The notes: generated by a model not told the origin, from the letters alone. 64,000 nt of DNA from Strongylocentrotus droebachiensis (GCA_035222895.1 JAVYIG010001036.1:333870-397869), one strand, 5' to 3'; shown: positions 10,455-21,091, counted from the stretch's first letter. Numbers and translations are program-made.

Positions 10455-11303
10455 AACTTTATTTTGTGCATGCCCTTTGTTTTATTGCGGGCAATCAGGA
10501 GTATATTGAAATTTAAAGAGTAGATTACGATTTAAAATGGTTTATTGACAGGCTGACAAAATGTAGGTCAAGAGGTTGTTTACATTTTTGAGGGAAATTC
10601 ACGCGCTAGGAAATGTAATACTTTGTATTACATTGGAAGGAAATGTACAAGCGTATGTACGCTTATCAAGCAAGCGCGGAAAATACCGCCAGCAAATTAA
10701 AAATAGCACGAAGGGGCTTTCATTCTAGTTATGGCTTTCATTTGAATGGACAAGAAGAAAAATGTACGGAGTCTGAAACATTCCCACCACCTCCCCATAT
10801 CTCCACCAATAAAAGTATTTTTAGTATATTAGTGGCATGAATTAAATATTGCTTGGTGGTTCGAAGTAGCCAAGGTATACGTATTAGTACGGAAAGGATT
10901 TAGGGTTTCAGGTATGAAAGGTACGGATAGGGTTTATGTAATAAATTGGTCAGTGATTTATGAAGTTAATGCAGAGCCGGGGGCATTTGGCCTGGTCGCA
11001 CATCAAGCGTCGTGCACAAAGAAAGTGGGCCGTAGGGGAATTTTCCCATTGGGTTTCGCCCCTACCCGGTTTTGTATGGGTAAATCACTAATCACATGGT
11101 ACTGATAAGTTTATTGATCAATAATTGTCATCCAATAATTTTCGACCCCACTCAATTTTTACATGCGAGGGGGTTGCCAATGTATATTCAGTCGAATTTG
11201 TTCGCATGTCAATTCTTAGTTTTCCGGCCCCCATTCGATTTGAATGCGGGGGGACCTAGTTGTACCTACACATTTTCAAACTCAGGGTGTCACGCTTTAA
11301 TCT

Positions 11304-11466
11304 TAGGCATCATCCGATCTTACAGGCGGAGAGGCTGGTATATATATACATCTATTTTCTATAACTTTAGGCATCACTCGATTTTATAGGCGGGGGGCTG
11401 ATATAATGACTTAATGTATATAAGTTTAGCCTAGGCATCACTCGATTTCATAGACGGGGGGCCTAG
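11304..11466. repeat. Three ~65-bp tandem units inside the YR element
   Basis: GGCATCAyyCGATyTyAyAG followed by GCGGGGGGC recurs at about 11304, 11369 and 11433. More degenerate relatives ('ccccactcaatttttacatgcgaggggg') lie just upstream at about 11145-11260. This is the 3' untranslated part of the element. Confidence 0.65.
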
Positions 11467-11658
11467 CATTTGTAAGCATTTTTTATGATTCCATATATCT
11501 GTGTTATTTTGTTATGACACCCAGAAAATCAAAATGTGCAAAATAAGCGTCCATCTCAAAATGTTAATAAAGCCACAAAAATAACGCAAAGTTGATTGTT
11601 TGTTATTTTTGTTAGCCGTGCATAAATTTTGCCACATGCCCAGGTTCTATTTCGCTAG

Positions 11659-11660
<2 letters not shown>

Positions 11661-11713
<53 letters not shown>
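11661..11713. repeat. Poly-A run upstream of B1
   Basis: About 53 uninterrupted A residues end 22 bases before repeat B1. The run could be a length-variable simple repeat or a trace of an adenylated RNA. No 3' insertion structure is seen around it, so the simple-repeat reading is preferred. Confidence 0.8.
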
Positions 11714-11716
<3 letters not shown>

Positions 11717-11734
11717 GGTTGTTGGGATTTGGAG

Positions 11735-12298
11735 TTTGTTCTTTTGTTTCGTTCCTGAACTATAATCATTTCCAGTATGCCTCAAGGAGAGGAATGGCCA
11801 AGAGCGCCATGAACCGACGGTGGGGACAGGCTGCGCTTACCAGATCTTGTGTAGGGAACCAATGGCCCAGGAAACTGGGCCTGCTGGGTAGAGCACCGTC
11901 TTCCCAGCTGGTCACGTGACCCGTGACCCTCGGGTTCCCATATTTGTGGAATCGCAGCCTGTCGCCTTCCGCCATTGCAAACAAATAATTATGGAAATGG
12001 TTTTATATGATTTCATATCTATGTTATGTAATAATATGTCAAGTTGGAAATATGCTACCGCAAAAACTCGAACGGAAATATGTAAATGGTTTTTGTATGA
12101 TTTTATATCTATGTTAATAGTATGTCAAGTTGGAAATATGCTACCGCTAAAACTCGAACGGAATTATAGAAATGTTTCTATATGATTTCTTATCTATGTT
12201 GATAATATGTCAAGTTGGAAATAAGCCAACTCAAACGGAAGAATTAAAAGTTGAGAAAAAGGCAATAACAGCATTTTCATTGTATTTCTTATTACAAT
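11735..12298 (+). repeat. Split direct repeat B1
   Basis: This 564-bp block recurs at 13732-14295 with equal length and no visible difference. Its inner half is three tandem units of 75-90 bp, each with 'tatgatttnatatctatgtt', 'atgtcaagttggaaata' and 'aactcgaacgga'. Its last three bases (AAT) are also the first three of A2, as expected if B1-A2 copies a circle junction. Confidence 0.85.
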
Positions 12299-12660
12299 AC
12301 GTTTATTTTGATGTTATCAAAATAAACCCAATTGTAATAGAATGCAATAGTGTAGGCCGGAAATATGCGGCAAGCCGGTGACTACACACGATAGCGCGCC
12401 TCTTTTGTAAAATGATATTGAGGTCAATAACCGAATGTTTCCCAGCAGGTCGGCAAATATCAAACATAGGCGCATCTCTTTGTAACCTACATTGAGGTCA
12501 CAAAGCCGAATCTTTACCACGCGTGTTTTGTAAATATCAATGATAGGCGCGCTTTTGTAATACATATCGGGGTCGCAAGGCAAGTGTTTCCCACGACGTG
12601 TATTTTTACTAATCAATGGGTCATTCTCAGCTAATACTCCGTTTGAGTTGGTCGTGTTTT
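12296..12660 (+). repeat. Split direct repeat A2
   Basis: This is the second copy of A1, directly joined to B1. It is followed by a C/T-rich line and a 1.07-kb spacer before B2. Across the B1-A2 joint there is a small inverted pair, GTATT / AATAC, separated by 9 bases. Confidence 0.85.
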
Positions 12661-13195
12661 TCCCTCCCTCCCTCCCCTCAATTCCTTGCTGACTTGTGGA
12701 CGGGCAGGATTAGGCTCATGATTATTGGGTAGGAGGTTGTCAGGGGGAGGGGGCGGTCCTTTATTGAGAAAATGTATATAGGGAGACCGGAGTGGTACTT
12801 GCCCGGACTGGTAGTTCTGCGTATGTCATTGCCTTAGAGTTTGGGCTTGAATAAGTGACACGATGGGGCTGTAGTAGTGGACAAGGTTGATGGTTAATTG
12901 GGCTTGTTTTATGATATTGACATCATGTTTGTTGTTTGTTGTTTTTTTTGTTTTTTTGTTTTTTTTTTTTCCTTCGGTTTCTACATCAGATTTGCTAGGT
13001 TGCTTTTTGTTGTTTTGTTTTTCTTTTTTTGGGGGGGGATTGTCAAATTGATTTATGTTTCATTATTGTTCTTTTAATGGTACACAATCTGTTAATCACT
13101 GTGTGATTTTGTTCTTTTAAGGCTACAACATTCATGGAAATCAATGCAGATTGTGGAAAGAGAAAAAAAAAAAAAAAAAAAGAAAGAAAGAAAGA
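12661..13195. other. Unique spacer between A2 and the minisatellite
   Basis: The sequence starts with CCCTCCCTCCC and includes G/T-rich stretches and poly-T. I see no coding potential. A first degenerate relative of the 30-bp unit ('ttgggcttg' followed by 'attgacat') appears near 12898-12926. Confidence 0.5.
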
Positions 13196-13650
13196 AATTG
13201 GGCTTGTTGTATTGACATGGTTGGTTGGTTGGGCTTGATTATTGACATGGATGGTTGGTTGGGCTTGTTATTGACATGGATGGTTGGTTGGGCTTGCTTA
13301 TTGACATGGATGGTTGGTTGGGCTTGCTTATTGACATGGATGGTTGGTTGGGCTTGCTTATTGACATGGATGGTGGGTTGGGCTTGATTGTTGACATGGT
13401 TGGTTGGTTGGGCTTGTTATTGACATGGATGGTTGGTTGGGCTTGCTTATTGACATGGATGGTGGGTTGGGCTTGATTGTTGACATGGTTGGTTGGTTGG
13501 GCTTGTTATTGACATGGATGGTTGGTTGGGCTTGCTTATTGACATGGATGGTTGGTTGGGCTTGCTTATTGACATGGATGGTTGGTTGGGCTCGTTTATT
13601 GACATGGATGGTTTGTTGGGCTTGATTATTGTGATGGTTGGTTGGACTAC
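13196..13650. repeat. 30-bp minisatellite (about 15 copies) in the A2-B2 spacer
   Basis: Units read TTGACATGGATGGTTGGTTG followed by GGCTTGCTTA, 29-31 bp long. Some carry 'atggttgg' or 'atggtggg' variants, and a two-unit combination is repeated, which suggests recent unequal exchange or slippage. The G-strand is rich in TGGTTGGTTGGG, a two-tetrad G-quadruplex-like pattern. Open frames over it are by-products of the period. Confidence 0.9.
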
Positions 13651-13731
13651 ATTATTGACAGGGTCGGCCGGTTTTGGCTTATTGGCTGGAGCTTCTGTTC
13701 CGGAAGTCTTAGTATTCCGAAATGAGAGGGT

Positions 13732-14295
13732 TTTGTTCTTTTGTTTCGTTCCTGAACTATAATCATTTCCAGTATGCCTCAAGGAGAGGAATGGCCAAGA
13801 GCGCCATGAACCGACGGTGGGGACAGGCTGCGCTTACCAGATCTTGTGTAGGGAACCAATGGCCCAGGAAACTGGGCCTGCTGGGTAGAGCACCGTCTTC
13901 CCAGCTGGTCACGTGACCCGTGACCCTCGGGTTCCCATATTTGTGGAATCGCAGCCTGTCGCCTTCCGCCATTGCAAACAAATAATTATGGAAATGGTTT
14001 TATATGATTTCATATCTATGTTATGTAATAATATGTCAAGTTGGAAATATGCTACCGCAAAAACTCGAACGGAAATATGTAAATGGTTTTTGTATGATTT
14101 TATATCTATGTTAATAGTATGTCAAGTTGGAAATATGCTACCGCTAAAACTCGAACGGAATTATAGAAATGTTTCTATATGATTTCTTATCTATGTTGAT
14201 AATATGTCAAGTTGGAAATAAGCCAACTCAAACGGAAGAATTAAAAGTTGAGAAAAAGGCAATAACAGCATTTTCATTGTATTTCTTATTACAAT
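13732..14295 (+). repeat. Split direct repeat B2 (right end of the YR element)
   Basis: This is the second copy of B1, ending in AAT at the element-host joint. Directly outside is host sequence containing the perfect 14-bp palindrome ATGGGTATACCCAT (about 14303-14316). Confidence 0.85.
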
Positions 14296-16284
14296 TCTCA
14301 CATGGGTATACCCATAGAACCCAACGCATACACATTGCAAATAGTGAAGACAGTCCTCTATATACGGTACGTGTTCTCATTACGGATGCGTTAATACGTG
14401 TACTAAATACTATCCCAGTGTATCCAAACCAATTAATGCAATGTGCATTCAAACTCACTTTAGAAATTGAAACACTTTTTCTGACAATGTTAAGAGATCC
14501 CCCCCCCCCCCCCACAATCAAAACATATTTTAGCGGTGCTCATAGTGTGATACATTACGGAATAGCATTTTGCATGCAACGCTCGCTAGAAGCTGAAAGA
14601 GAAGCATTGTGGTGTTACGGCATTATTGATAATGATGTATTTACACCACAACGATTGCTCATCCTGTTATTTTGCAATGTTGGCCTTGCATGCAAAACAT
14701 TTTCCGTCGCATCTTATTTGATGTGTACCTAAAATCACACGAATTATTCCGTATCTTCTTTCGGTATACGATTTCAGCCCCGATGAAAACCCGATCTCTT
14801 CACGCTGGTTAGCGTTCTACCCATGTGGAAAGGTCTTGCATGACGCCAATTTCTAAGCGTGGGACTTGTGGCAAAGACATGACGTTCCACGGTCGAGGTA
14901 AGCCTGTACATACTAATGCTTTCTGCCCTAGCTGCTTACCTTCCCGTGAGAGATGGGTGGGGAGGAGATGGTGAGAGGGTCCTCCTTCAATTAAACGCCG
15001 CCTCGGGGTCGATGTCAAGGCTTATCTCTGCTACATACGTCAGAGTAACACGCGAGAAGTCATGCGAACATAATGCAATTATCCACACGTAAACTATGAA
15101 CTTCAACATGAATTTTATACACGTATAAGTGTTAATTTGTGTAAAAGTATGGTAATTATTTGCGGAAATAAAGTTTTAGCATCCCCCTGTACTGTAGACT
15201 GGACTACTTTTTGGCTTTATTGAGCAGTTTATTTCACGTGATATGAAGAATAGAAATACATTTCCGAAACAAGAGATCCATATTCTGTGTAATTGTCTTT
15301 GACATTTCAGGTACAAAACACTATTATAAAAAGAAGAGATAACTTCTTTAGAAGTTTGTTTAAGTTACACCATAAAATTACTCTGATACGATGCAACAAA
15401 CGTTTATTATACGACAGCAGTATGTAAGACTTAGGGATATTCAGATTGGACTCGTAACTAATTCTGATATTTAACCTTCAAAATCAGCGGATTCTTGGTA
15501 AGGCATCAATCTGTAAAGCGATGAGAAATTCAAAGCGAAAAGTTTCATCATTAATTATGTCCATGTTAATGTGAAATATTTGTAGCAATTTGAGTTGTTG
15601 CCTAAAGAAAGATTCCTAGGCCTGTATGTTTTATACGCCTACTATACACACACTCGATCCCGGAAAATGGCAAGATCTAGACAAGTAATCATGACACCAT
15701 GAAAACCTCATTGCGTCGTCCATTTTGGGAATATAATAGATTGCGTCGCAATAGACGAGTGTAAATTATTTTAATCATCGGCGAACCAAAAAGGGAGTGG
15801 AAGGGGACAAGAGGCCAAAAAATAAATAATGTATGTAGTGTAATGATATCACTTTATAATGTTATCTTCTTCTAATGTATTATGACGCAAACATTCTAAA
15901 TATCAATTACACAATAATTTGGTATGATAAACATGCTCCAGACAAGAGAAAATCTTCACCGGCGTACACAAGAGTCTAACAAAAGCACCAACCAAAGAAT
16001 CAAAATATGCAAACTGTTCTAAGAAAAGAGATTTCAAGAATTATGTTTAAGGCTGAAAGACACACTGTGCAAGGTACGCTGGATTTTCTCTTCCCACGTC
16101 AATGATACATCGACGGTCTTTGGCTGAGAAACCTAGTAGGCGATATGTGTACTTCTAGCTTGATTGGCCACTTGAATCTGCTATCGTACGATACTTCCCG
16201 AACAAAACGACTCTACAAGGAGGAATCCTACACCTACCTACACCATCATCGGATACTTTTGACAAGGTCATCACTGTTAATGAC
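14296..16284. other. Right flank of the YR element, no gene seen
   Basis: An open frame of 145 codons runs from the element edge to 14732 and crosses a 14-base poly-C run. I do not recognise it and regard it as chance. 14750-15030 is relatively GC-rich ('agccccgatgaaaacccgatc', 'cgcctcggggtcgatgtcaagg') without a recognisable RNA fold or protein. The rest is AT-rich intergenic sequence. Confidence 0.5.
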
Positions 16285-16422
16285 CTAGAAATGCAATAGA
16301 CACTGGTATCTTGGTTCAGAAGAACCACCAAAATAATGATCGATTGCTTTATAAAGAGAAGATTGACTTCTGGAACCCGGTGAAAGCTGATCTGTGTGCG
16401 TGCCCATTACTTTGTTATACCC
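16285..16422 (-). CDS. Candidate terminal exon of an unidentified minus-strand gene
   Basis: On the minus strand a strong acceptor-like sequence, TTGCTACTTTTCTTTCTCAG, is followed in phase 0 by 45 codons that start GYNKVMGTHTDQLSPGSRSQ, continue through 'YKAIDHYFGGSSEPRYQ' and end at a stop at 16285. The amino-acid mix looks protein-like, but I recognise no family. The exon would be the last of a minus-strand gene. The first-exon candidate at 23194-23426 ends in phase 2, so at least one more exon would be needed between them. It could be a chance frame next to a chance acceptor. Confidence 0.3.
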   Translation of the reverse strand, partial: GYNKVMGTHTDQLSPGSRSQSSLYKAIDHYFGGSSEPRYQCLLHF

Positions 16423-17313
16423 CTGAGAAAGAAAAGTAGCAATTATATATCGCATGACGACGATTTCTCTGGAAACACCCTTATATTGCAAATATGACAA
16501 AATGTTGATGCTACTTCCATGTTTAGTCCGATGTACCTAATGTATATATATATCTGTGTCCTGTGCTTTATATTGTTTATGATTGTCAGGAGGATTTTGT
16601 CAATACTGATTATAGAGCCCCATCATTCAATATTGTCTTGCCACTGTTAAAAAAAGTCGCTCCCCCCCCCCCCCCCCCAACAAAGAAAGTTGAAAGCTTG
16701 TCATATTGTTTGTCAACTGAATTTGGTCTCTCCTCAACTACATAGCCCGTCTGCGTTACTGTCATCATATAAGCCAGGGACCCGAGTCCGATTCCCGATT
16801 GGGTAATTGTTCAACCTTTATAAAACTCACAATGGATGACAGAAATAGGCAAGTCGCTGGGCAGCTACGCATTACTATTCACTCGTTTTAATTTCGAACA
16901 ATTATATATGATTTGAGATTTCTTAAAAGTGACAATTTGTAAATGTTTTGAAGTTCATGAAGAAAATATAACCAGCATTGACATTACACACACTTCTTCG
17001 AATGTGCCTCAAGTCCATGACATATGTTTGTGACGACGTAATTTGGAGGACGTGCCCATTTTCATTTTCTTCTTCAAATTAGATTCCATCGCCTCAAAGT
17101 AATCCCAAATGAACGGGTATCCCGTTTCTAAGCCGCTGTCTAAATACCAGTTTATTCGTTGGCGAAACCCATGACGTGCTCGAATCGATTGCATCTTTTT
17201 CTTCATCAATGATTAAAGATCAAGTCGAGTACTGGTCATGTGATATACACTGGGAAAGAAACTGCCTTGGAACAAATGGGAAAGCTGGATTATTGTGGTA
17301 AATGTTGTAAGAC
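16423..17313. other. Intergenic or intronic, nothing firm
   Basis: A poly-C run lies near 16662-16678. At 16775-16805 a tRNA B-box-like word (GAGTCCGATTCCC) stands alone, without an A box. A 66-codon minus-strand frame at 17009-17209 has a non-repetitive sequence, but it begins at a TTG and lacks a splice acceptor in phase, so it is not called. Confidence 0.45.
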
Positions 17314-17458
17314 CTGGGCGCTGTCTTAAATACAAAGAGTTGCGATTGATCCAAATCAATCGCAAGTTTGCAGTCTCCTATCTCTTATGTAAATATTTTC
17401 GATTGATATCAACCGCAAATAAGTTGCGATAAATATCAACTCTTTGTAAGACAGGGCC
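17314..17458. mobile_element. Short hairpin MITE (GGGCCCTGTCTTACAAAGAG type)
   Basis: The left end GGGCGCTGTCTTAAATACAA and the right end, complement of GGCCCTGTCTTACAAAGAG, form imperfect terminal inverted repeats. Inside, TTGCGATTGATCC and GGTTGATATCAATCG words continue the symmetry. It is about 145 bp and non-coding. I associate this type with repeats common in echinoderm genomes, but I cannot verify that here. Confidence 0.65.
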
Positions 17459-19035
17459 TGACGTGTGCTTTGAAGTTTTTGAATGAGCAACATGCAAATA
17501 AAAGTTACTGAATCCTGGTTTACGCATAGTACACAAACAAGTGCGTGTGGGACTACAAACACATGCGGCATCGTGATTTGGCCTAAACTTGTCGACTATT
17601 CTCATCATACTTTGAATATGCAAGGAGCAGTCACTTTTTGGGGGGCCATTTCAACTATGGTATCCTCCTAAACTGACTTACAAGGAATGATAAACCCCAT
17701 TCACTGTTTTTATCTTTACCAGCAAAACCGAGTCTGCTCTTTAAAGCGATAGGTCGTTTGCGTTCGCGTCCTCTTCAAAGGGAAAACTCAGTTGTCTGTT
17801 GGCTCAACACGTTCGTTTAACAAATTGGATACATCGCCCAAGGAAATGAGTGCATCTTTGGTACTCCATCGAGGGGAGGGGGCATTACTAGAGGGGGCTG
17901 CAGGGAGGGGACCATCATCCCATCATTTGGGATTCATCTAATCTCTGAAGTTCGCTATCACATTTCAATTTAATTTCGTCGTATCTGTACTGCTTGCTAA
18001 GGAAGACGATGATATGGGCTTCTCATCCCCATAGAAACAACACTTCATTCCTGCTCGAGATGCACACACGAATTCGTACCAACTTTGAGACAGTTGACAC
18101 CCAATCCCTATAATTACATATACATCTTCTTAATGCTTACATTCGTGTTCAAGATATTTTCCAACATTTTGTTCCACTTGACTCAGGTTTATAAATGGGC
18201 ATGTAGCATTGATAGAGTGATAATTATTAAAGGGCTTGTGGAAAAGCAACAATAATGCTGATATGGCTACGCCGGCGAAATGTCACCAATATCTAATATC
18301 CCCAAACGTACAAAGAAGATTTGGGACCAAATTATGACCGAATTTTAGATGCCACATTAGTGTTTTTGAAGATGTTTTAACTTACTTCTTTTTCTTTTTG
18401 TTAATAATGCAAATGCTGTTATTTGATCTCTTTTTTTTTCTTCTCACAAGTGCGCCCTGACCATTTTATTCCAAGTGAATTTGGCGCGTTAGAAATCTCA
18501 TATATTATTATTCTTATTAATATCATTATTGTTATCATTATTATTATTATTTGATAAACTGGGACAAAGATACATAATTAAAATCATAATCATTATTATT
18601 GTTATCATCATCATTATTAGTATTAATATTATGATTATTTTTAATTATTATTATTATTATTATTTGATATACCAACACACAGATGATTGTTGGTGATCAG
18701 TGAATATAATTATGTGGTTTTTGATAGCTTGTTTGTAACATGATGCTAGGCTTGCTAGCTAACAGATCCTCATAAAATATTTATGAAGATTACCTGTCTT
18801 GACAGCGCGACAGGATCAATGATTGAATATGACCTTTAGAGAGAGATTCCCCGAAGTAATTTTTTTTTCATTTAACAGAGCTTAAAATTACTTGTAAACC
18901 ATACGTCATTGCAAGGTCATTGGATATTACTTCGCCTCAGTGCTATTACTGTGAAACCGTATACATTCTCAGCTCCTGTGTATAAAGAGAATGGTGCTCT
19001 CGGTCTAACCACAAACGCCCCTGACATGGAAACAT
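17459..19035. other. Intergenic, with an ATT-rich stretch
   Basis: No gene is seen. A G-rich patch lies at 17870-17910. An A/T trinucleotide-rich region (ATT/ATC units) covers about 18505-18665 and is interrupted by 'ttgataaactgggacaaag'. The stretch is otherwise ordinary AT-rich sequence. Confidence 0.55.
18505..18665. repeat. Imperfect (ATT)n/(ATC)n microsatellite
   Basis: This is two blocks of TTATTATTATT and CATCATTATT type separated by about 40 bp of non-repetitive sequence, each ending in 'ttattatttgata'. It may be the decayed tail of a LINE or SINE. Confidence 0.7.
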
Positions 19036-19290
19036 CAGTGGCGTAGCGACATGAAGCACGGGGCACCGGGCAAAGTGCCCCTCCTTCATTTGAGTGGTGA
19101 TACAAGGGAAAAGACAAAATGATGAGATAACAGAGGAGGCGAATGTGAATAAAGAGGAAAATACGATAAAAAGAAGCCAGGACCCCTCCCCTTCTAATGA
19201 GAAGTATTGTAATTTCGCATTTCATTTTCGTACAAAAGACCGGTACACCCTAATCGTTCCGCCCCCCCCCCCCCCCCCCCCATCCATGGA
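19036..19290 (+). repeat. GTGGCGTAGC-type dispersed repeat ending in poly-C
   Basis: It starts AGTGGCGTAGCGACATGAAG, then has 'ggggcaccgggcaaagtgcccctcc', an A-rich interior and a 20-base poly-C run (about 19261-19280). Related starts occur at 25543, 42190 and, inverted, near 33238 and 32712. It does not code for protein. Confidence 0.55.
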
Positions 19291-19968
19291 CGGACTCAGG
19301 CTATGCTATTTGGGTAAGACGATATACATCATGGACATATTACTGCTCTCGTGAATCAATATTATATTCTAGTTCTCTCCATGTAGGAGATAGTAATCAT
19401 ACATTAGGCTGCTGTTCAAACATACGTATGATAAGTGAAGGGTACCCGCTCTATAGACAATCATTTATTGCACGGTGGTGTTATCGTGTTAATGGGCTTG
19501 CGACTAAGTACTTAATTTTTCATAAAGATGTAATTATAAATGTATTGCTAGTGGCTTACATGTACACTGAACAAATAAAGAACGAAATCAATACAATCTA
19601 ATGAGGTAAACGTTATCCACTCATATTCAGCAGATAGATGACGGAAACTGCATAAGACAGTAACACTATTGTGCTTTCTCCTACGCTCATCAACATAGGA
19701 CAGTGAGCTAATTTTATGAAGTTAAGTAATGAAATATATAAAGACCTTGCTGAATGTTGTTTTGTTACTCATGAAAATACAAAAAGAAATAAAGAAAGAA
19801 AAGAACGAAGCCATATCAAATGTGGCTTCATTAGTAGCACAAAACTTGTATACGTGGTAAGACATGGAATAAATAGTGTTGCGTGGGTCTAGTAATGTAG
19901 TGGCCTTTCTTATAAAGAAAAATGCGAGGGAGGAAAGCGCCCGAGCTCAAATGGACTCGATCAGTTTC
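19291..19968. other. Intergenic, no gene seen
   Basis: A small perfect hairpin, GAAGCCA / TGGCTTC, lies near 19807-19829. Nothing else is recognisable. Confidence 0.5.
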
Positions 19969-21091
19969 CGTCAATGTACACAGCGCCGATGGAAGACATC
20001 ATAACATCTCATGGTGTAAATGTAATGCTTTATGCGGATGACACGCAAATGTATATCGTGTTCAAGCCTAGTGAACGTGAAGAATCGTTAGAGAAGCTGA
20101 AAGCCTGCATAACTGATGTGAAGATTTGGGCAATGAAAAACAAATTGTCTTTGAATGATTCCAAAACTGAAGTTATCCATTTCACATCCAAGTTTCGTCG
20201 AGATCCTACCCTATCTAGTGTATATGTCGGTGACTGCCACATTAATCCTGTTCCTTGTGCCAGAAATTTGGGGGTTGTCTTTGACCAGCACATCACCTTG
20301 AAAGAACATATAAAAACTGTTTGCAAATCAGCAATGGCAGGAATCAGGTGCATAAGTAAAATCAGATGTTTCCTCTCGAAGCAAGGTGCACTCACTCTGG
20401 TGCATGCATTTGTAACAAGCAGATTAGACTCCTGTAACAGCTTGTTGTTTGGACTTCCCGCAATTGACATTCACCGGATCCAGATGATACAGAACATTGC
20501 AGCGAGACTGGTCACTCGCACTCCACACCAACAAAGTATAACTAGTACTCTTAAGAAACTACACTGGCTTCCTGTAGATAAGCGCATCATATTCAAACTC
20601 TTATTAATTACATTTAAAGCACAACATAGTTCTTCTCCTTCATACCTGACTGATTTGCTCAAACAATACCACCCACCCCGAACCCTCCGTTCAAGCAATC
20701 AAGCATTACTTTGTGTACCAAAAACCAATACTATATTCTATGGGGGCAGATCATTTGCAGTTGCTGGACCAAACCTTTGGAACAATCTCCCCAAATTCAT
20801 ACGACAGGCACCCACTTCTGCAACATTCAAATCTTCACTAAAAACGCACCTCTTTGGCCTTAATTAATTAGTTTAAACTATCCTGATTTACGTTCTTTGT
20901 TTTGACCATGTTAGCTATCTCTTTATTATGTTATTTACTATGTTAAGTTAGTCATTTTAGTAGTATAAGATTTGTATATTTCTCTGTGTTGATTCATTTT
21001 ATGTGATTATATATATGCTTGTACAGCGCAAAGAGAAACTTATGTTTATTTTGCGCTATATAAATATTGTATTATTATTTATTATTATTAT
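19969..21091 (+). mobile_element. 5'-truncated CR1/L2-clade LINE with (ATT)n tail
   Basis: It contains the second half of a non-LTR reverse transcriptase, about 200 bp of 3' untranslated sequence and a terminal run of ATT units at about 21070-21091, preceded by 'ttttgcgctatataaatattg'. A 3' end with a GCGC(T)ATATAAA line and trinucleotide tail is typical of CR1/L2-like elements. The 5' part is missing, as is usual for LINE copies. The open frame survives without stops, so the insertion is not very old. Confidence 0.85.
19974..20867 (+). pseudogene. C-terminal reverse transcriptase fragment of the LINE
   Basis: The 297-residue open frame begins inside the RT domain. MLYADDTQ (residues 18-25) holds the YADD catalytic box. 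It is followed by 'KTEVIHFTSKF', 'ARNLGVVFDQHITLKEHI' (thumb region) and the C-terminal region typical of CR1/L2/Rex1 elements, with 'LKKLHWLPVDKRI' and 'AVAGPNLWNNLP'. It ends at a natural stop after THLFGLN. The first Met is only an internal residue of the original protein, because the endonuclease and the N-terminal RT half are absent. The fragment cannot be autonomous. Clade placement is from motif wording and not from an alignment. Confidence 0.85.

Larger units (their letters stand above)
6481..14295 (+). mobile_element. DIRS/Ngaro-like tyrosine-recombinase retroelement with split direct repeats (fossil)
   Basis: Two pairs of direct repeats lie in the order A1 (6481-6845), internal region, B1 (11735-12298), A2 (12296-12660), spacer, B2 (13732-14295). 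B1 and A2 abut and share the triplet AAT. AAT also stands at the outer start of A1 and the outer end of B2, and no target duplication is seen outside. This A1..B1-A2..B2 plan is the known hallmark of Ngaro/PAT-type elements, where the B1-A2 junction copies the joint of a circular intermediate. SGNH-type hydrolase ORFs have been reported in Ngaro elements, and one lies at 9984-10454. No reverse transcriptase, RNase H or recombinase frame is visible, so the copy looks non-autonomous. Both repeat pairs look identical, so insertion is very recent. The termini look whole. The coding part looks broken, with about one break in the hydrolase region. Spliceosomal introns are known in DIRS-type elements, and donor- and acceptor-like sites here would allow one. 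Confidence 0.8.

Noticed and set aside
11661-11713. Poly-A run as evidence of LINE-type insertion
   Set aside because: No target duplication or 3' element sequence borders it, and it lies inside the YR element just before B1.
13151-13782. Several overlapping frames repeating 'WMVGWACLLT' or 'KPNQPSMSIS'
   Set aside because: These are translations of the 30-bp minisatellite in each frame and on the reverse strand, with no start or splice context.
6481-14295. Reading the repeats as ordinary LTRs (6481-6845 with 12296-12660)
   Set aside because: An LTR element does not explain the second repeat pair B1/B2 interleaved with A2. There is also no target duplication and no TG..CA end.
14169-14732. 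187-codon plus-strand frame crossing the right end of the YR element
   Set aside because: It starts inside repeat B2 and passes into flanking DNA and a poly-C run. I recognise no domain, so a chance frame is most likely.
16775-16805. Possible tRNA B box GAGTCCGATTCCC
   Set aside because: No A box at the right distance and no cloverleaf stems could be drawn.
17009-17209. Minus-strand frame with 'WYLDSGLETGYPFIWDYFEAM'
   Set aside because: The sequence looks protein-like, but the frame opens at TTG, a stop lies directly upstream, and no splice acceptor fits. No family is recognised.
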